NCBI GenBank assembly: GCA_020024235.1
Contig: JAHHUA010000053.1
Coordinates: 1 to 10,994, forward strand
Origin: Oscillospiraceae bacterium
GTDB taxonomy: Bacteria; Bacillota; Clostridia; Oscillospirales; Ruminococcaceae
Direction: 5' to 3'
DNA: 10,994 nt
Positions 1 to 6,636 of this stretch are shown one piece after another (position 1 is the first letter of the stretch; each line of letters opens with the position of its first letter). Position numbers and translations under genes: made by a program. The notes beneath the pieces were generated by a model. It had not been told where the DNA came from and ran no database searches. It was given only the letters and a program-made list of their open reading frames with translations.

Positions 1-25
1 GAGTGAAAGGACATTTTATGAACAG

Positions 26-394
26 ATGAGTCATGCTCTGTCTACTCTTTTGGAAAAGGGAGAAACCTTAAAAGCACCTATATACGGAGCACTGCTCCAA
101 AAAAGGGATCGCGAATTTGGATACTTTGGTTTGACAGATACTGCATTATTAATTGCAATGTTACAATGGGGTCGTTTAAATTTAACAGGATATAGACGAA
201 TTTCATTAAACAGTATTAGAAAGGTTAAGGTAAAAAAGTGCCTGATTCCTTTGCAATATAAAATATTTCTTAATCTGTCTGATGGAGCAATCATAAAAAT
301 CCGTGTATCTAAAAAGGTTTATGGTTTTGCTGAACAAACAGAAAATTTGAATGATTTTTTATCTCAAATTTATAATTTACAAAGAACAAAATAA
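26..394 (+). CDS. Small bacterial PH-like domain protein (hypothetical), start uncertain
   Basis: A 122-aa soluble, basic protein with no signal peptide or membrane helix. After a short N-terminal helix (residues 3-13) come LKAPIYG (15-21), GYFGLTD (32-38), a basic strand RRISLNSIRKVKVKK (57-71), further strands (76-97) and a closing amphipathic helix (about 103-117). This helix, strands, helix layout with the APIYG and FGLTD stretches resembles the small YokE/bPH-type bacterial pleckstrin-homology proteins, whose biochemical role is mostly unknown. The ATG at 26 gives a length usual for that family as I know it. However, the frame is open to the window edge (upstream codons read SERTFYEQ), so the gene could be 5' partial. 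The best Shine-Dalgarno (AAAGGA, 6-11) suits the ATG at 18, which is out of frame and stops after three codons. A weak terminator separates it from the next gene. Fold call moderate; function unknown. Confidence 0.65.
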   Translation: MSHALSTLLEKGETLKAPIYGALLQKRDREFGYFGLTDTALLIAMLQWGRLNLTGYRRISLNSIRKVKVKKCLIPLQYKIFLNLSDGAIIKIRVSKKVYGFAEQTENLNDFLSQIYNLQRTK

Positions 395-405
395 AAGATA
401 ATTAA

Positions 406-430
406 CAAATATTTCTGTATTTGCTTTTTT
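406..430 (+). terminator. Possible weak rho-independent terminator
   Basis: CAAATA (406-411) and TATTTG (418-423) form a 6-bp stem with a 6-nt loop, followed by C and six T (425-430). The stem is A+T-rich and would be weak. It ends directly before the AAGGAGAGG ribosome-binding site of the 707-aa gene, so readthrough into that gene is likely. Confidence 0.35.
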
Positions 431-446
431 AAGGAGAGGATTTTAT

Positions 447-2570
447 ATGTATAATACAAATGAGATAAAAAAACTTTATGACCGACTGAAAGAACAATAC
501 CCTCAGTATGAAATGGATTTTTCAGATAATTGTCTTACTATTACTCTGCTCCATGGAAAGGTAGAGCTAAACAGGGAAAAGGCTAAACTGTATGTAAACA
601 GAAAGCTGTATGATGAATTTACCAGCGAAGAAGTGAGAGATTCAGATGACATTTATGAGCTGATTGAATTGTTTATTTTGCAGTTGCAGCAGATTGGAAT
701 GGATAGCGGGAATGAAACCTATATTGGCGCCAAAAAAAAGGCGGCACAACTTGGTACACGGTTTATGTTCCTTGTTAGTTTAATTGTCAGTGCTTGTATA
801 CTTGCCATGATTTTGACAAATAGTCTTTGGTGGGTTATTCCTATTTTTTTGTGTCCCTTGGCAGCTTTTATTCTATTGGGACTGATACATAAAAAGACAT
901 TCATTAAATATTGGGTCTGCCCGAAATGCGGCTGCTCACTTCCATTGGACAAAAAAAGTCATTTCCCAAAGATGGAATATGTTTCTCAGTGTCCCCATTG
1001 TAGTCAGGTGCTGGAAAAACCACCGGAAATAGAACCCATATTATTAGATACAGATGTACCGAGAAAACAATTAGAACCGGATAATAATCTGCCTGTTCCG
1101 GGTAATAAATGGCCATGTTATGTAACCGGTGGAATTACAATAGTAATTGGACTGCTTCTTATGTCAATGCTGTTTATATCCGATGACCCCATTTCACCTA
1201 TTGGTATGGTGGTGGCTGTTATACTTCTGCTAATATTGTTGGGTTTTGGTTTAGCATTGCTGCTGTGCCGCCACAGAGAGCCTGAGGAATGGCGACATCC
1301 GATTGTTGTAATGCGGGAGCGAAAGATAGTTATAATTATTTGCGGTATGATAGAATGGCTTATTGGCTTTATATGTATGGTGTTTGCCATTATCTGTGCC
1401 GGAACTTCCCCATTTGATGGGGGATTTACTTTCTTTCTTGCACTTGTAGGTATTCCTTTGACACTTCTTGGTACTTGGATGTTGTTAGCTCAGCGTAACC
1501 GCTCATTGTTTGTGTTTAGGGACAATTCTATTATGTATATCAGCAGCTTTGGACGGGTGCGGAATTTTGAACCCGGACAGGTTGTTTCAGTTAGAATGAC
1601 AGTCAATCACTCCATACATTTACTGGACAGGCACGGCAAAAAACTTGCATCTGTGGAAACAAATATGCAAGGTGCATCCCGATTTGCAGACTGGATAGAA
1701 AGCACTGATATGATGTCAACACTTACTCCCGCTATGGAACAGCAGTCTATGAATAAGACTGAAAATAAAAATATCACTCAGTGGCGTGAGGAGTATCGCA
1801 CACCATTGCATAATCATTTGGGTGTAATTCGCTTAGGTCTTGTAATTGTGATTATGCTATTTGCTGTTGGAAGTGTTGTTCCATATCTTTTGTATCTGTT
1901 TGCGGATTTGAAAATATCCCATGCAATTTATCTGACATCATTTTCTCCGATTCCTATGTTTTTGTATTATATAGCTTTTGCACCGGTAATTATGATAGGC
2001 GGTGCAAAATCCGATACAACCGATGAATGGAAAGCCATGCACATTAAATTCCCTATAAATTTTGTTTTACTGTTGGATTTGCTGATTTTTGGTCAGACTT
2101 ATTATTTTTGGGAGGAATGGATTCTTCAAATTATGGATACCGGCAGATTTATGCTTTTGACAGCAGTTATTTCAGCTGTATTGATTACATTATTTTGTAT
2201 CCGAACCCCAAAACATATGCGAAAACAAGATGATTTTGCCATAATGATTTTAAGTCTTATGATGTTAGGATTTGTGATGTCATTTGGTTTAAATTTGGCA
2301 ATTTCCAAACCTGTGGAACATTATCCTGCTGTGGTGGTAGATCGACATATACCTGTCAAGAAAAAAAGAAATTCAAATTATACATTGACTGTTAAGTTAA
2401 ATGATGGTTCTACCAAAGAGGTGAATGTCAGTGAGCATATGTACAATTTGGAAAAAGAGGGTGTAAAATTTGTTGTTTGCCAAAAGGAAAATTTCCTGGG
2501 TATTCGCATGATACGGCTGCACATTCCCAAAGGAACAGATATTGACAGTACATCCAATTCCTTTGACTGA
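447..2570 (+). CDS. Polytopic membrane protein with zinc ribbon and PH-like segment (hypothetical)
   Basis: A 707-aa protein of no recognised family. A soluble N-terminal domain of mixed helix and strand (1-95) is followed by two membrane helices (about 105-125, 127-147). A zinc ribbon, CPKC and CPHC, comes next with C158, C161, C182 and C185 as likely ligands, then a proline/acid-rich linker (187-220). Four helices follow (about 224-244, 252-274, 292-318, 326-348), then a strand-rich segment (353-420) that reads like a PH-type domain: FVFRDNSIMYISSF, a charged turn, then a closing helix SRFADWIES. Five more helices (about 462-487, 500-520, 537-553, 567-586, 597-620) precede a C-terminal strand-rich domain (625-695) holding a LNDGSTKEVNV hairpin. 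The start is supported by AAGGAGAGG at 431-439. G+C is visibly higher than in the flanking genes. A membrane scaffold or envelope-stress role is possible; no catalytic motif is seen. Confidence 0.8.
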   Translation: MYNTNEIKKLYDRLKEQYPQYEMDFSDNCLTITLLHGKVELNREKAKLYVNRKLYDEFTSEEVRDSDDIYELIELFILQLQQIGMDSGNETYIGAKKKAAQLGTRFMFLVSLIVSACILAMILTNSLWWVIPIFLCPLAAFILLGLIHKKTFIKYWVCPKCGCSLPLDKKSHFPKMEYVSQCPHCSQVLEKPPEIEPILLDTDVPRKQLEPDNNLPVPGNKWPCYVTGGITIVIGLLLMSMLFISDDPISPIGMVVAVILLLILLGFGLALLLCRHREPEEWRHPIVVMRERKIVIIICGMIEWLIGFICMVFAIICAGTSPFDGGFTFFLALVGIPLTLLGTWMLLAQRNRSLFVFRDNSIMYISSFGRVRNFEPGQVVSVRMTVNHSIHLLDRHGKKLASVETNMQGASRFADWIESTDMMSTLTPAMEQQSMNKTENKNITQWREEYRTPLHNHLGVIRLGLVIVIMLFAVGSVVPYLLYLFADLKISHAIYLTSFSPIPMFLYYIAFAPVIMIGGAKSDTTDEWKAMHIKFPINFVLLLDLLIFGQTYYFWEEWILQIMDTGRFMLLTAVISAVLITLFCIRTPKHMRKQDDFAIMILSLMMLGFVMSFGLNLAISKPVEHYPAVVVDRHIPVKKKRNSNYTLTVKLNDGSTKEVNVSEHMYNLEKEGVKFVVCQKENFLGIRMIRLHIPKGTDIDSTSNSFD

Positions 2571-2692
2571 TAAAAGCCAAGCACTTAACTTTATTATAAA
2601 TCATAAGGACAGGCATTATGGGACAACTTTTGATGGAATAAGATTTTCCGCTGTTTCGGTATAGCTATCAAAGCAGAAAGGACATTTATATA

Positions 2693-3379
2693 ATGAAGGA
2701 AAAAAGTTTTTTTAACTGGATATATTTTACCAGTCTTTTCTTTTTAGTATTAGCTTTAATTTTTATATTTATGGGCTTTTTTTATATTGGAGCAGTATTT
2801 GCAGTACCGGGTATTATATTATTTATTTTGTGTTTGTCAAATGCAAAAAAAGAAGCATTGAAAATCTTTAAATTTGTTAAAGAAAATTCAGTATTTACTC
2901 ATAACTGCCATATACCGCTTACTGTACAGGGATTTGTTGATGTTCTTAAAAACGAAGGATTTGAAATAGAAGAATATCCATATCAAAATTATTATGCACA
3001 TAAAATGCTGAACAAAAATTTTACATATCATTTTTTTATAGCTAATAATGATACACCTGCTCTTAAAGATGAAGATAAATTTGCAGATTTGTTTATTTCT
3101 AAGTTTATGGATAGGGGTATGGAATCTGCTGCTGAATATATTTTTGACCTGGAATACGGAAAAGATTTAGAAAATAAAATGCAGGACATGATGCCTGTTT
3201 TGAGAGATGGTTTTATACAAACAAAAGATCATTTTATTTTTGGATATCGTGCTGCCTATGACACCGAAAAAAATATATTGTATTATGCAGATGCAGTAAA
3301 AAAGATTGAATGGGATAAAAAGGCAATAGTTGCACAATATACAAATACACTGCTGGAAAAATTATTTGGTGAAAACTAA
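2693..3379 (+). CDS. Two-helix membrane-anchored protein of unknown function
   Basis: A 228-aa protein I do not recognise. Two closely spaced hydrophobic helices (about 10-29 and 31-49) form an N-terminal hairpin. The lysine-rich stretch after the second (52-64) suggests, by the positive-inside rule, that the remaining 170 residues are cytoplasmic. That domain mixes strands and helices, is rich in aromatic residues (EYPYQNYYAHK, 94-104), has an acidic region (121-160) and ends with a basic segment and amphipathic helix (201-226). No metal-binding, nucleotide-binding or catalytic motif stands out. The start has an AAAGGA ribosome-binding site (2677-2682) with 10 nt spacing. A 122-bp gap without a convincing promoter separates it from the gene upstream. 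The coding sequence is very A+T-rich. Coding status is well supported by length and codon pattern; function is unknown. Confidence 0.75.
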   Translation: MKEKSFFNWIYFTSLFFLVLALIFIFMGFFYIGAVFAVPGIILFILCLSNAKKEALKIFKFVKENSVFTHNCHIPLTVQGFVDVLKNEGFEIEEYPYQNYYAHKMLNKNFTYHFFIANNDTPALKDEDKFADLFISKFMDRGMESAAEYIFDLEYGKDLENKMQDMMPVLRDGFIQTKDHFIFGYRAAYDTEKNILYYADAVKKIEWDKKAIVAQYTNTLLEKLFGEN

Positions 3380-3483
3380 ATTTATAAATATTACAGCGGC
3401 AAAATACAGATGAAAAATTATATGTATTAAACAATAATAATCAAAATTCAGCAATGTTTATTTCTAAAAGGAGAATTAAAAAT

Positions 3484-4560
3484 ATGGATATAGAACGAAA
3501 TCCTTATTTAGCCCCATTGCTATTTTTTCGACTGCCCATTCATAAACAAATATTATATATTTTAGAAGGTATATTTATACTTTTGTTAAGGATAAGTGTA
3601 CCTAGCGGGTGGCTTTATGATTTGGGACTTAAAACAGGAACAGAACAGGGTCAAAAACCTGATCAGTCTGTTCAAATAATACATACTCAGAATGAAGTAG
3701 AGGATTTTCATTTTAAAAATACCCCAGCTACAATATTAAAAAACAATTTAATTCAATGTCCGCTGGGTCGTCTGAGAGATCCGGGATATGCTGGAGAACA
3801 CACAAATTCCAGAAAAATAACTCATGAAATTTCAGAATATACTTTTTTTACATATCCTCTAAAATATACAGATAAAATAAGCCATTGGCTGATAAATGCC
3901 TACTATAACTCATACTATTTGGCTCCATTGGAGGACGGAACCTATGTATGTGTGTATTTTGATGATTACTTAATGCTTTGCCCGGGTGAAAAGCTGCATA
4001 CAGGTTATGTAAGATATGCAACCACAGAAGAAAAAAGGATGCTCCACACAATGAAGAAGGACTATGAAGTAAATCCTGTATATGTACTGGATATGTACCG
4101 ACATGGTAAAGTCAGTTGGGTTTTAGACAGCATGATTCGGTTTATTTTAGTAATATTTATAATTATTTTTATACAGTCTTTATTTAAAAAATCTAAAAAA
4201 GAAGAAAAAACTCAGTATTCAAAAGAAAACAAAATAACAAAGGAAGAAGAAAAGTTCAAACTCAAAAAAAATGAAGTTATAGTGGGATGTGCTCAAATAT
4301 ATAACAGACATATGGGAATGAATGGCAGAATTTGTGTAACTAATCAGCGTGTATGTTTTATGGGAAATATAACAGGTGATATGTACATGAATTTGTCTTT
4401 ATCGGAAATTGCAGGATATGACACTTGGAAAATATTATTGACACCTTCTATTGAGATACATGAAAAATACACTCAAAAGAATATCAGATACCAATTTACC
4501 GGTTTAACTGTTAAAAAACTTCAAGGCTGGCTGGAGGAGGTCGGCATTAAAGAACTGTAA
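3484..4560 (+). CDS. Membrane protein with C-terminal GRAM/PH-like domain (hypothetical)
   Basis: A 358-aa protein. One membrane helix (about 22-40) is followed by a soluble central domain (45-205), rich in aromatic residues and with a strand-rich part YYLAPLEDGTYVCVYFDDYL (144-163). A second helix (about 214-234) leads to a Lys/Glu-rich linker (235-262) and a C-terminal domain (263-358). In that domain, EVIVGCAQIY, GRICVTNQRVCFMG and a closing helix VKKLQGWLEEVG have the order expected of GRAM/PH-like folds. The predicted topology puts the central domain outside and the PH-like domain at the inner membrane face. I chose ATG 3484 over the in-frame ATG at 3454 because an AAAAGGAG ribosome-binding site (3466-3473) lies inside the longer form, 10 nt before 3484. 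A candidate promoter follows the gene. Function unknown; the C-terminal fold call is moderate. Confidence 0.72.
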   Translation: MDIERNPYLAPLLFFRLPIHKQILYILEGIFILLLRISVPSGWLYDLGLKTGTEQGQKPDQSVQIIHTQNEVEDFHFKNTPATILKNNLIQCPLGRLRDPGYAGEHTNSRKITHEISEYTFFTYPLKYTDKISHWLINAYYNSYYLAPLEDGTYVCVYFDDYLMLCPGEKLHTGYVRYATTEEKRMLHTMKKDYEVNPVYVLDMYRHGKVSWVLDSMIRFILVIFIIIFIQSLFKKSKKEEKTQYSKENKITKEEEKFKLKKNEVIVGCAQIYNRHMGMNGRICVTNQRVCFMGNITGDMYMNLSLSEIAGYDTWKILLTPSIEIHEKYTQKNIRYQFTGLTVKKLQGWLEEVGIKEL

Positions 4561-4591
4561 TAATTTTTTCTAAAATAGGTACAAATATACC

Positions 4592-4620
4592 CCGACAATT
4601 TTATAACAGTATGATAAAAT
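4592..4620 (+). promoter_or_regulatory. Candidate sigma-A-type promoter before the 156-aa gene
   Basis: CCGACA (4592-4597) as -35, a 17-bp spacer, and TAAAAT (4615-4620) as -10 with an upstream TG (4612-4613) as in extended -10 promoters. Transcription would start near 4627, leaving a leader of about 37 nt before the ATG at 4664. It is the best promoter-like string in the 103-bp gap. It could also feed the regulator genes downstream. Confidence 0.4.
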
Positions 4621-4663
4621 AATTAAATAACTGACTGACAAACAAAAACTTTGGGAGGTCTTT

Positions 4664-5134
4664 ATGAACATAGGTGAACTTAAAAGTAAGTATAAAAATT
4701 TATTGCAGCCCATTTTCAGAGAACAATTTTACATAGATGACAGTGAAGAGGACAGCAGAAATTGGGTAGTGTTTATATTAGATGGCAAAGAAGAAGATTT
4801 TTCCTTTTCATTGTATGGAACTGACTGTGTTCATTTATACTGGTGTAATGAATGTTTTATTTTTGATAAACACCGCAATAACCTGGTTTCATCTGATACC
4901 TATGGTGAGATTGTATATGAAGATGATTTTGATATTGAAGAATTGCCCTATATAGTTATAAATCTGATATTACATATAAAGGACTGTGTTTATCTGTCAA
5001 AAAAAGAAAAAGTTAAAGGTAAAACTCCATCAGGGTATGATAAAATAAAAGATTATGTGATAACAGCAAAGACAAAAAAACAGGTACAATTACAATATCA
5101 GCTTGCAAATATCATAATAGAATATATTGAGTAA
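4664..5134 (+). CDS. Acidic soluble protein of unknown function
   Basis: A 156-aa protein with no membrane helix or signal peptide, and not recognised. The N-terminal half is acidic and strand-rich, with a DDSEED cluster (25-30), GKEEDFSFSLYG (41-52), a WCNEC motif (60-64) and YEDDFDIEE (85-93). The C-terminal part is basic (SKKEKVKGK, 112-120) and ends in a helix (136-155). C61 and C64 are two residues apart, but there is no second CxxC pair, so a zinc site is not supported; C55 is also nearby. A GGGAGG ribosome-binding site (4652-4657) lies 6 nt before the ATG. It has its own candidate promoter and sits 41 bp before the response regulator, so it may be co-transcribed with it. Small acidic orphan proteins can be immunity or adaptor proteins, but nothing here shows that. 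Confidence 0.7.
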   Translation: MNIGELKSKYKNLLQPIFREQFYIDDSEEDSRNWVVFILDGKEEDFSFSLYGTDCVHLYWCNECFIFDKHRNNLVSSDTYGEIVYEDDFDIEELPYIVINLILHIKDCVYLSKKEKVKGKTPSGYDKIKDYVITAKTKKQVQLQYQLANIIIEYIE

Positions 5135-5154
5135 AATATAAATTAAAATATAAT
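5127..5154 (+). promoter_or_regulatory. Candidate promoter of the LytTR/GHKL operon
   Basis: TTGAGT (5127-5132), spanning the stop of the 156-aa gene, a 16-bp spacer, and a perfect TATAAT (5149-5154). A start near 5161 would give a leader of about 15 nt, just enough to include the GGGAGG ribosome-binding site (5165-5170) ahead of ATG 5176. The region is extremely A+T-rich, so a chance -10 match is a real possibility. Confidence 0.4.
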
Positions 5155-5175
5155 TTTGGCAAATGGGAGGCATAA

Positions 5176-5874
5176 ATGAGTTTAAAAATAGGAATTTGCG
5201 ATGATAATCACATTGATTCGGATTTTGTGTTTAATATATTAAAAAGCTGGGCAGAAGAAAGAAATATAGCTATAGAAACAGAAATTTTTTCTTCTGCAGA
5301 AAATTTTTTATTTAACTATGAAGTAAATAAAAATTATGACATATTGCTTTTGGATATTGAGATGGAAAAAACAGACGGTGTAACACTTGCCAAAACTATC
5401 AGAAAAGAAAATGAAACTGTACAAATTATATTTATAACAGGTTATTCCGATTATATTGCAGAAGGTTATGAAGTGGCAGCACTTCATTATCTGATGAAAC
5501 CTGTTAAAAGAGAAAAACTTTTTGAAGTTTTAGACAGAGCTTATGAAAAACTCCGGAAAAATGAAAAAATTATAACTGTGGAAAATGGTGAGGGAACATT
5601 AAGAATACCTGTTTATCAGATTAAATATGCTGATGTAAGGCTTAACTATGTTACTATATATGCCAAAGAGGATATAACTGTAAAAATGACACTTAAAGAA
5701 CTGCTTACAATGCTGGATGACAGATTTTATCGAGTGGGCAGATCATCAGTGGTTAATTTGACTTATATTACTAAGGTAACAAAATCCGATATTTACTTAA
5801 AAGATGGCAGTACAATACCATTGCCAAGGGGAGCTTATGAGGGAATTAATCGTGCAATTATAAATATGGGGTGA
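5176..5874 (+). CDS. LytTR-family DNA-binding response regulator
   Basis: A 232-aa two-component response regulator of the AgrA/VirR/ComE type, acting in the cytoplasm as a transcription factor. The receiver domain (1-124) has the acidic pair D9-D10, phosphoacceptor D60 in DILLLDIEM, T88 in IIFITGYS and K108 in YLMKPV, so all the classic phosphorylation residues are present. The LytTR domain (about 131-232) shows the family order: basic strand KIITVENGEG, IKYADVRLNYVTIY, then FYRVGRSSVVNLTYIT and the end DGSTIPLPRGAYEGI. Length is normal for the family. The ribosome-binding site GGGAGG is 5 nt from the ATG. The stop codon overlaps the kinase gene, giving a translationally coupled pair. Its most likely target is the direct repeat at 6549-6584 ahead of the ABC exporter; that link is inference from repeat type and position. 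No regulator-specific gene name can be assigned. Confidence 0.93.
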   Translation: MSLKIGICDDNHIDSDFVFNILKSWAEERNIAIETEIFSSAENFLFNYEVNKNYDILLLDIEMEKTDGVTLAKTIRKENETVQIIFITGYSDYIAEGYEVAALHYLMKPVKREKLFEVLDRAYEKLRKNEKIITVENGEGTLRIPVYQIKYADVRLNYVTIYAKEDITVKMTLKELLTMLDDRFYRVGRSSVVNLTYITKVTKSDIYLKDGSTIPLPRGAYEGINRAIINMG

Positions 5875-5879
5875 TGTAT

Positions 5880-6542
5880 ATGAATTTTTTAACTAAGAAA
5901 ATGAACAAACAAATTGAAATATATCAAAATGAACTTATACAGACACACTATGCAGAGGTTGATAATATGTACAGACAAATAAGGAGTTGGAGGCATGATT
6001 ATCACAATCATATACAAATAATGAAAGCCTATGCCACAAAAAAAGATTGGGAATCCCTTTGTAAATATTTAGATGAGCTTGAATCAGATTTAACTACAAT
6101 AGATACAGTTATAAAAACCGGAAACGCTATGACAGATGCTATATTAAATTCTAAAATATCCATAGCAAAGGATAAAAAGATAAATGTATCAGCAGAAGCT
6201 AAAATTCCTGTAAAACTTAAAATTTCTGAAATAGATTTATGTTCTATTATAGGAAACCTTTTTGACAATGCCATAGAAGCCAGTTTAAAACTTTCGGAAG
6301 AAAAAAGACTTATCAGGGTGTATATGGATATTAAAAATAATCAGCTTTATATATCATTTACCAATTTTACAGCTGTTAAGAAAATGGATAAAATAAAAGG
6401 ATTTTTTAGATCAACCAAAGGAAGTGAGCATGGCTTAGGACTTTTAAGGATTGATTCCATTGTAAAAAAATATGAAGGTTATTTAAGCAGAAATTCAGAA
6501 GATGGAGCTTTTACCACTGAGATTTTGTTGCCCTTAGAATAA
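5880..6542 (+). CDS. Short GHKL-type sensor-less histidine kinase
   Basis: A histidine kinase of about 220 aa, the presumed partner of the LytTR regulator. It starts with an amphipathic, coiled-coil-like helix (1-36). The phosphoacceptor motif is RHDYHNHI with H39, and the ATPase has an N-box NLFDNAIEA (126-134), a GFFRSTKG lid segment (174-181) and a G-box GSEHGLGL (181-188). AgrC/VirS-type kinases are usually around 400 aa or more with an N-terminal multi-helix membrane sensor; this one has none, so it is predicted to be cytoplasmic. ATG 5880 is preferred because GGGG (5868-5871), inside the end of the regulator gene, is 8 nt upstream. GTG 5871 and ATG 5874 are also in frame, the latter overlapping the TGA stop. 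The tight overlap argues against loss of an upstream sensor exon by recent truncation. Catalytic residues look intact. Confidence 0.88.
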   Translation: MNFLTKKMNKQIEIYQNELIQTHYAEVDNMYRQIRSWRHDYHNHIQIMKAYATKKDWESLCKYLDELESDLTTIDTVIKTGNAMTDAILNSKISIAKDKKINVSAEAKIPVKLKISEIDLCSIIGNLFDNAIEASLKLSEEKRLIRVYMDIKNNQLYISFTNFTAVKKMDKIKGFFRSTKGSEHGLGLLRIDSIVKKYEGYLSRNSEDGAFTTEILLPLE

Positions 6543-6548
6543 ATATTC

Positions 6549-6584
6549 TGCAATTCATCCCCTACAGCCTGCAATTCGTCCCCA
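6549..6584 (+). promoter_or_regulatory. Direct-repeat LytTR operator upstream of the ABC exporter
   Basis: CTGCAATTCATCCCC (6549-6563) and CTGCAATTCGTCCCC (6570-6584) match at 14 of 15 positions and start 21 bp apart, two turns of the helix. LytTR regulators such as AgrA and ComE bind two direct 9-bp half-sites on one helix face with this spacing, and the CAATTCRT core resembles ComE-type half-sites. The repeat lies between the LytTR/GHKL pair and the exporter genes and just upstream of a promoter with a weak -35. No other copy was seen in the window. Confidence 0.75.
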
Positions 6585-6607
6585 AAATGTGCTGTGGGGT
6601 TAATTTT
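6560..6607 (+). terminator. Stem-loop and T-rich tail ending the regulator operon
   Basis: CCCC-T-ACAGC (6560-6569) pairs with GCTGTGGGG (6592-6600), giving nine base pairs with a single bulged T, and is followed by TTAATTTT (6600-6607). The arm spacing is 22 nt, which is long. A shorter alternative stem pairs CCCCA (6581-6585) with TGGGG (6596-6600). It begins 18 bp after the kinase stop codon, where an intrinsic terminator would be expected, and physically overlaps the operator repeats. Confidence 0.45.
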
Positions 6608-6608
6608 A

Positions 6609-6617
6609 TGTTATATT
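6609..6617 (+). promoter_or_regulatory. Extended -10 element of the exporter promoter
   Basis: TG (6609-6610), one base, then TATATT (6612-6617) fits an extended -10 element. The -35 position for a 17-bp spacer (6589-6594, TGTGCT) is poor, which suits an activator-dependent promoter with the LytTR repeats ending 5 bp upstream of it. The leader before ATG 6637 would be very short, with the GGAGG ribosome-binding site (6625-6629) near the 5' end, so the exact start point is unsure. Confidence 0.4.
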
Positions 6618-6636
6618 AGGTTTCGGAGGTGGGAAT

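Noticed and set aside
1118..1390. Minus-strand open frame opposite the 707-aa gene
   Set aside because: Low-complexity Ile/Ser/Thr-rich translation with no ribosome-binding site, fully inside a well-supported + strand gene; the same applies to the other minus-strand frames.
2618..2641. Seven-codon ORF (MGQLLME) with an AAGGA upstream, in the gap before the 228-aa gene
   Set aside because: Too short to support as a gene, and no attenuator-type hairpin or T-run follows it.
3454..3483. Longer N-terminus of the 358-aa protein from ATG 3454
   Set aside because: The AAAAGGAG ribosome-binding site lies within this extension and is correctly spaced for ATG 3484; the extra ten residues look like translated leader.
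26..5134. Idea that the unknown genes are immunity proteins of a polymorphic-toxin locus
   Set aside because: No toxin, LXG, WXG100 or secretion gene is visible, and the large membrane proteins do not resemble known immunity families.
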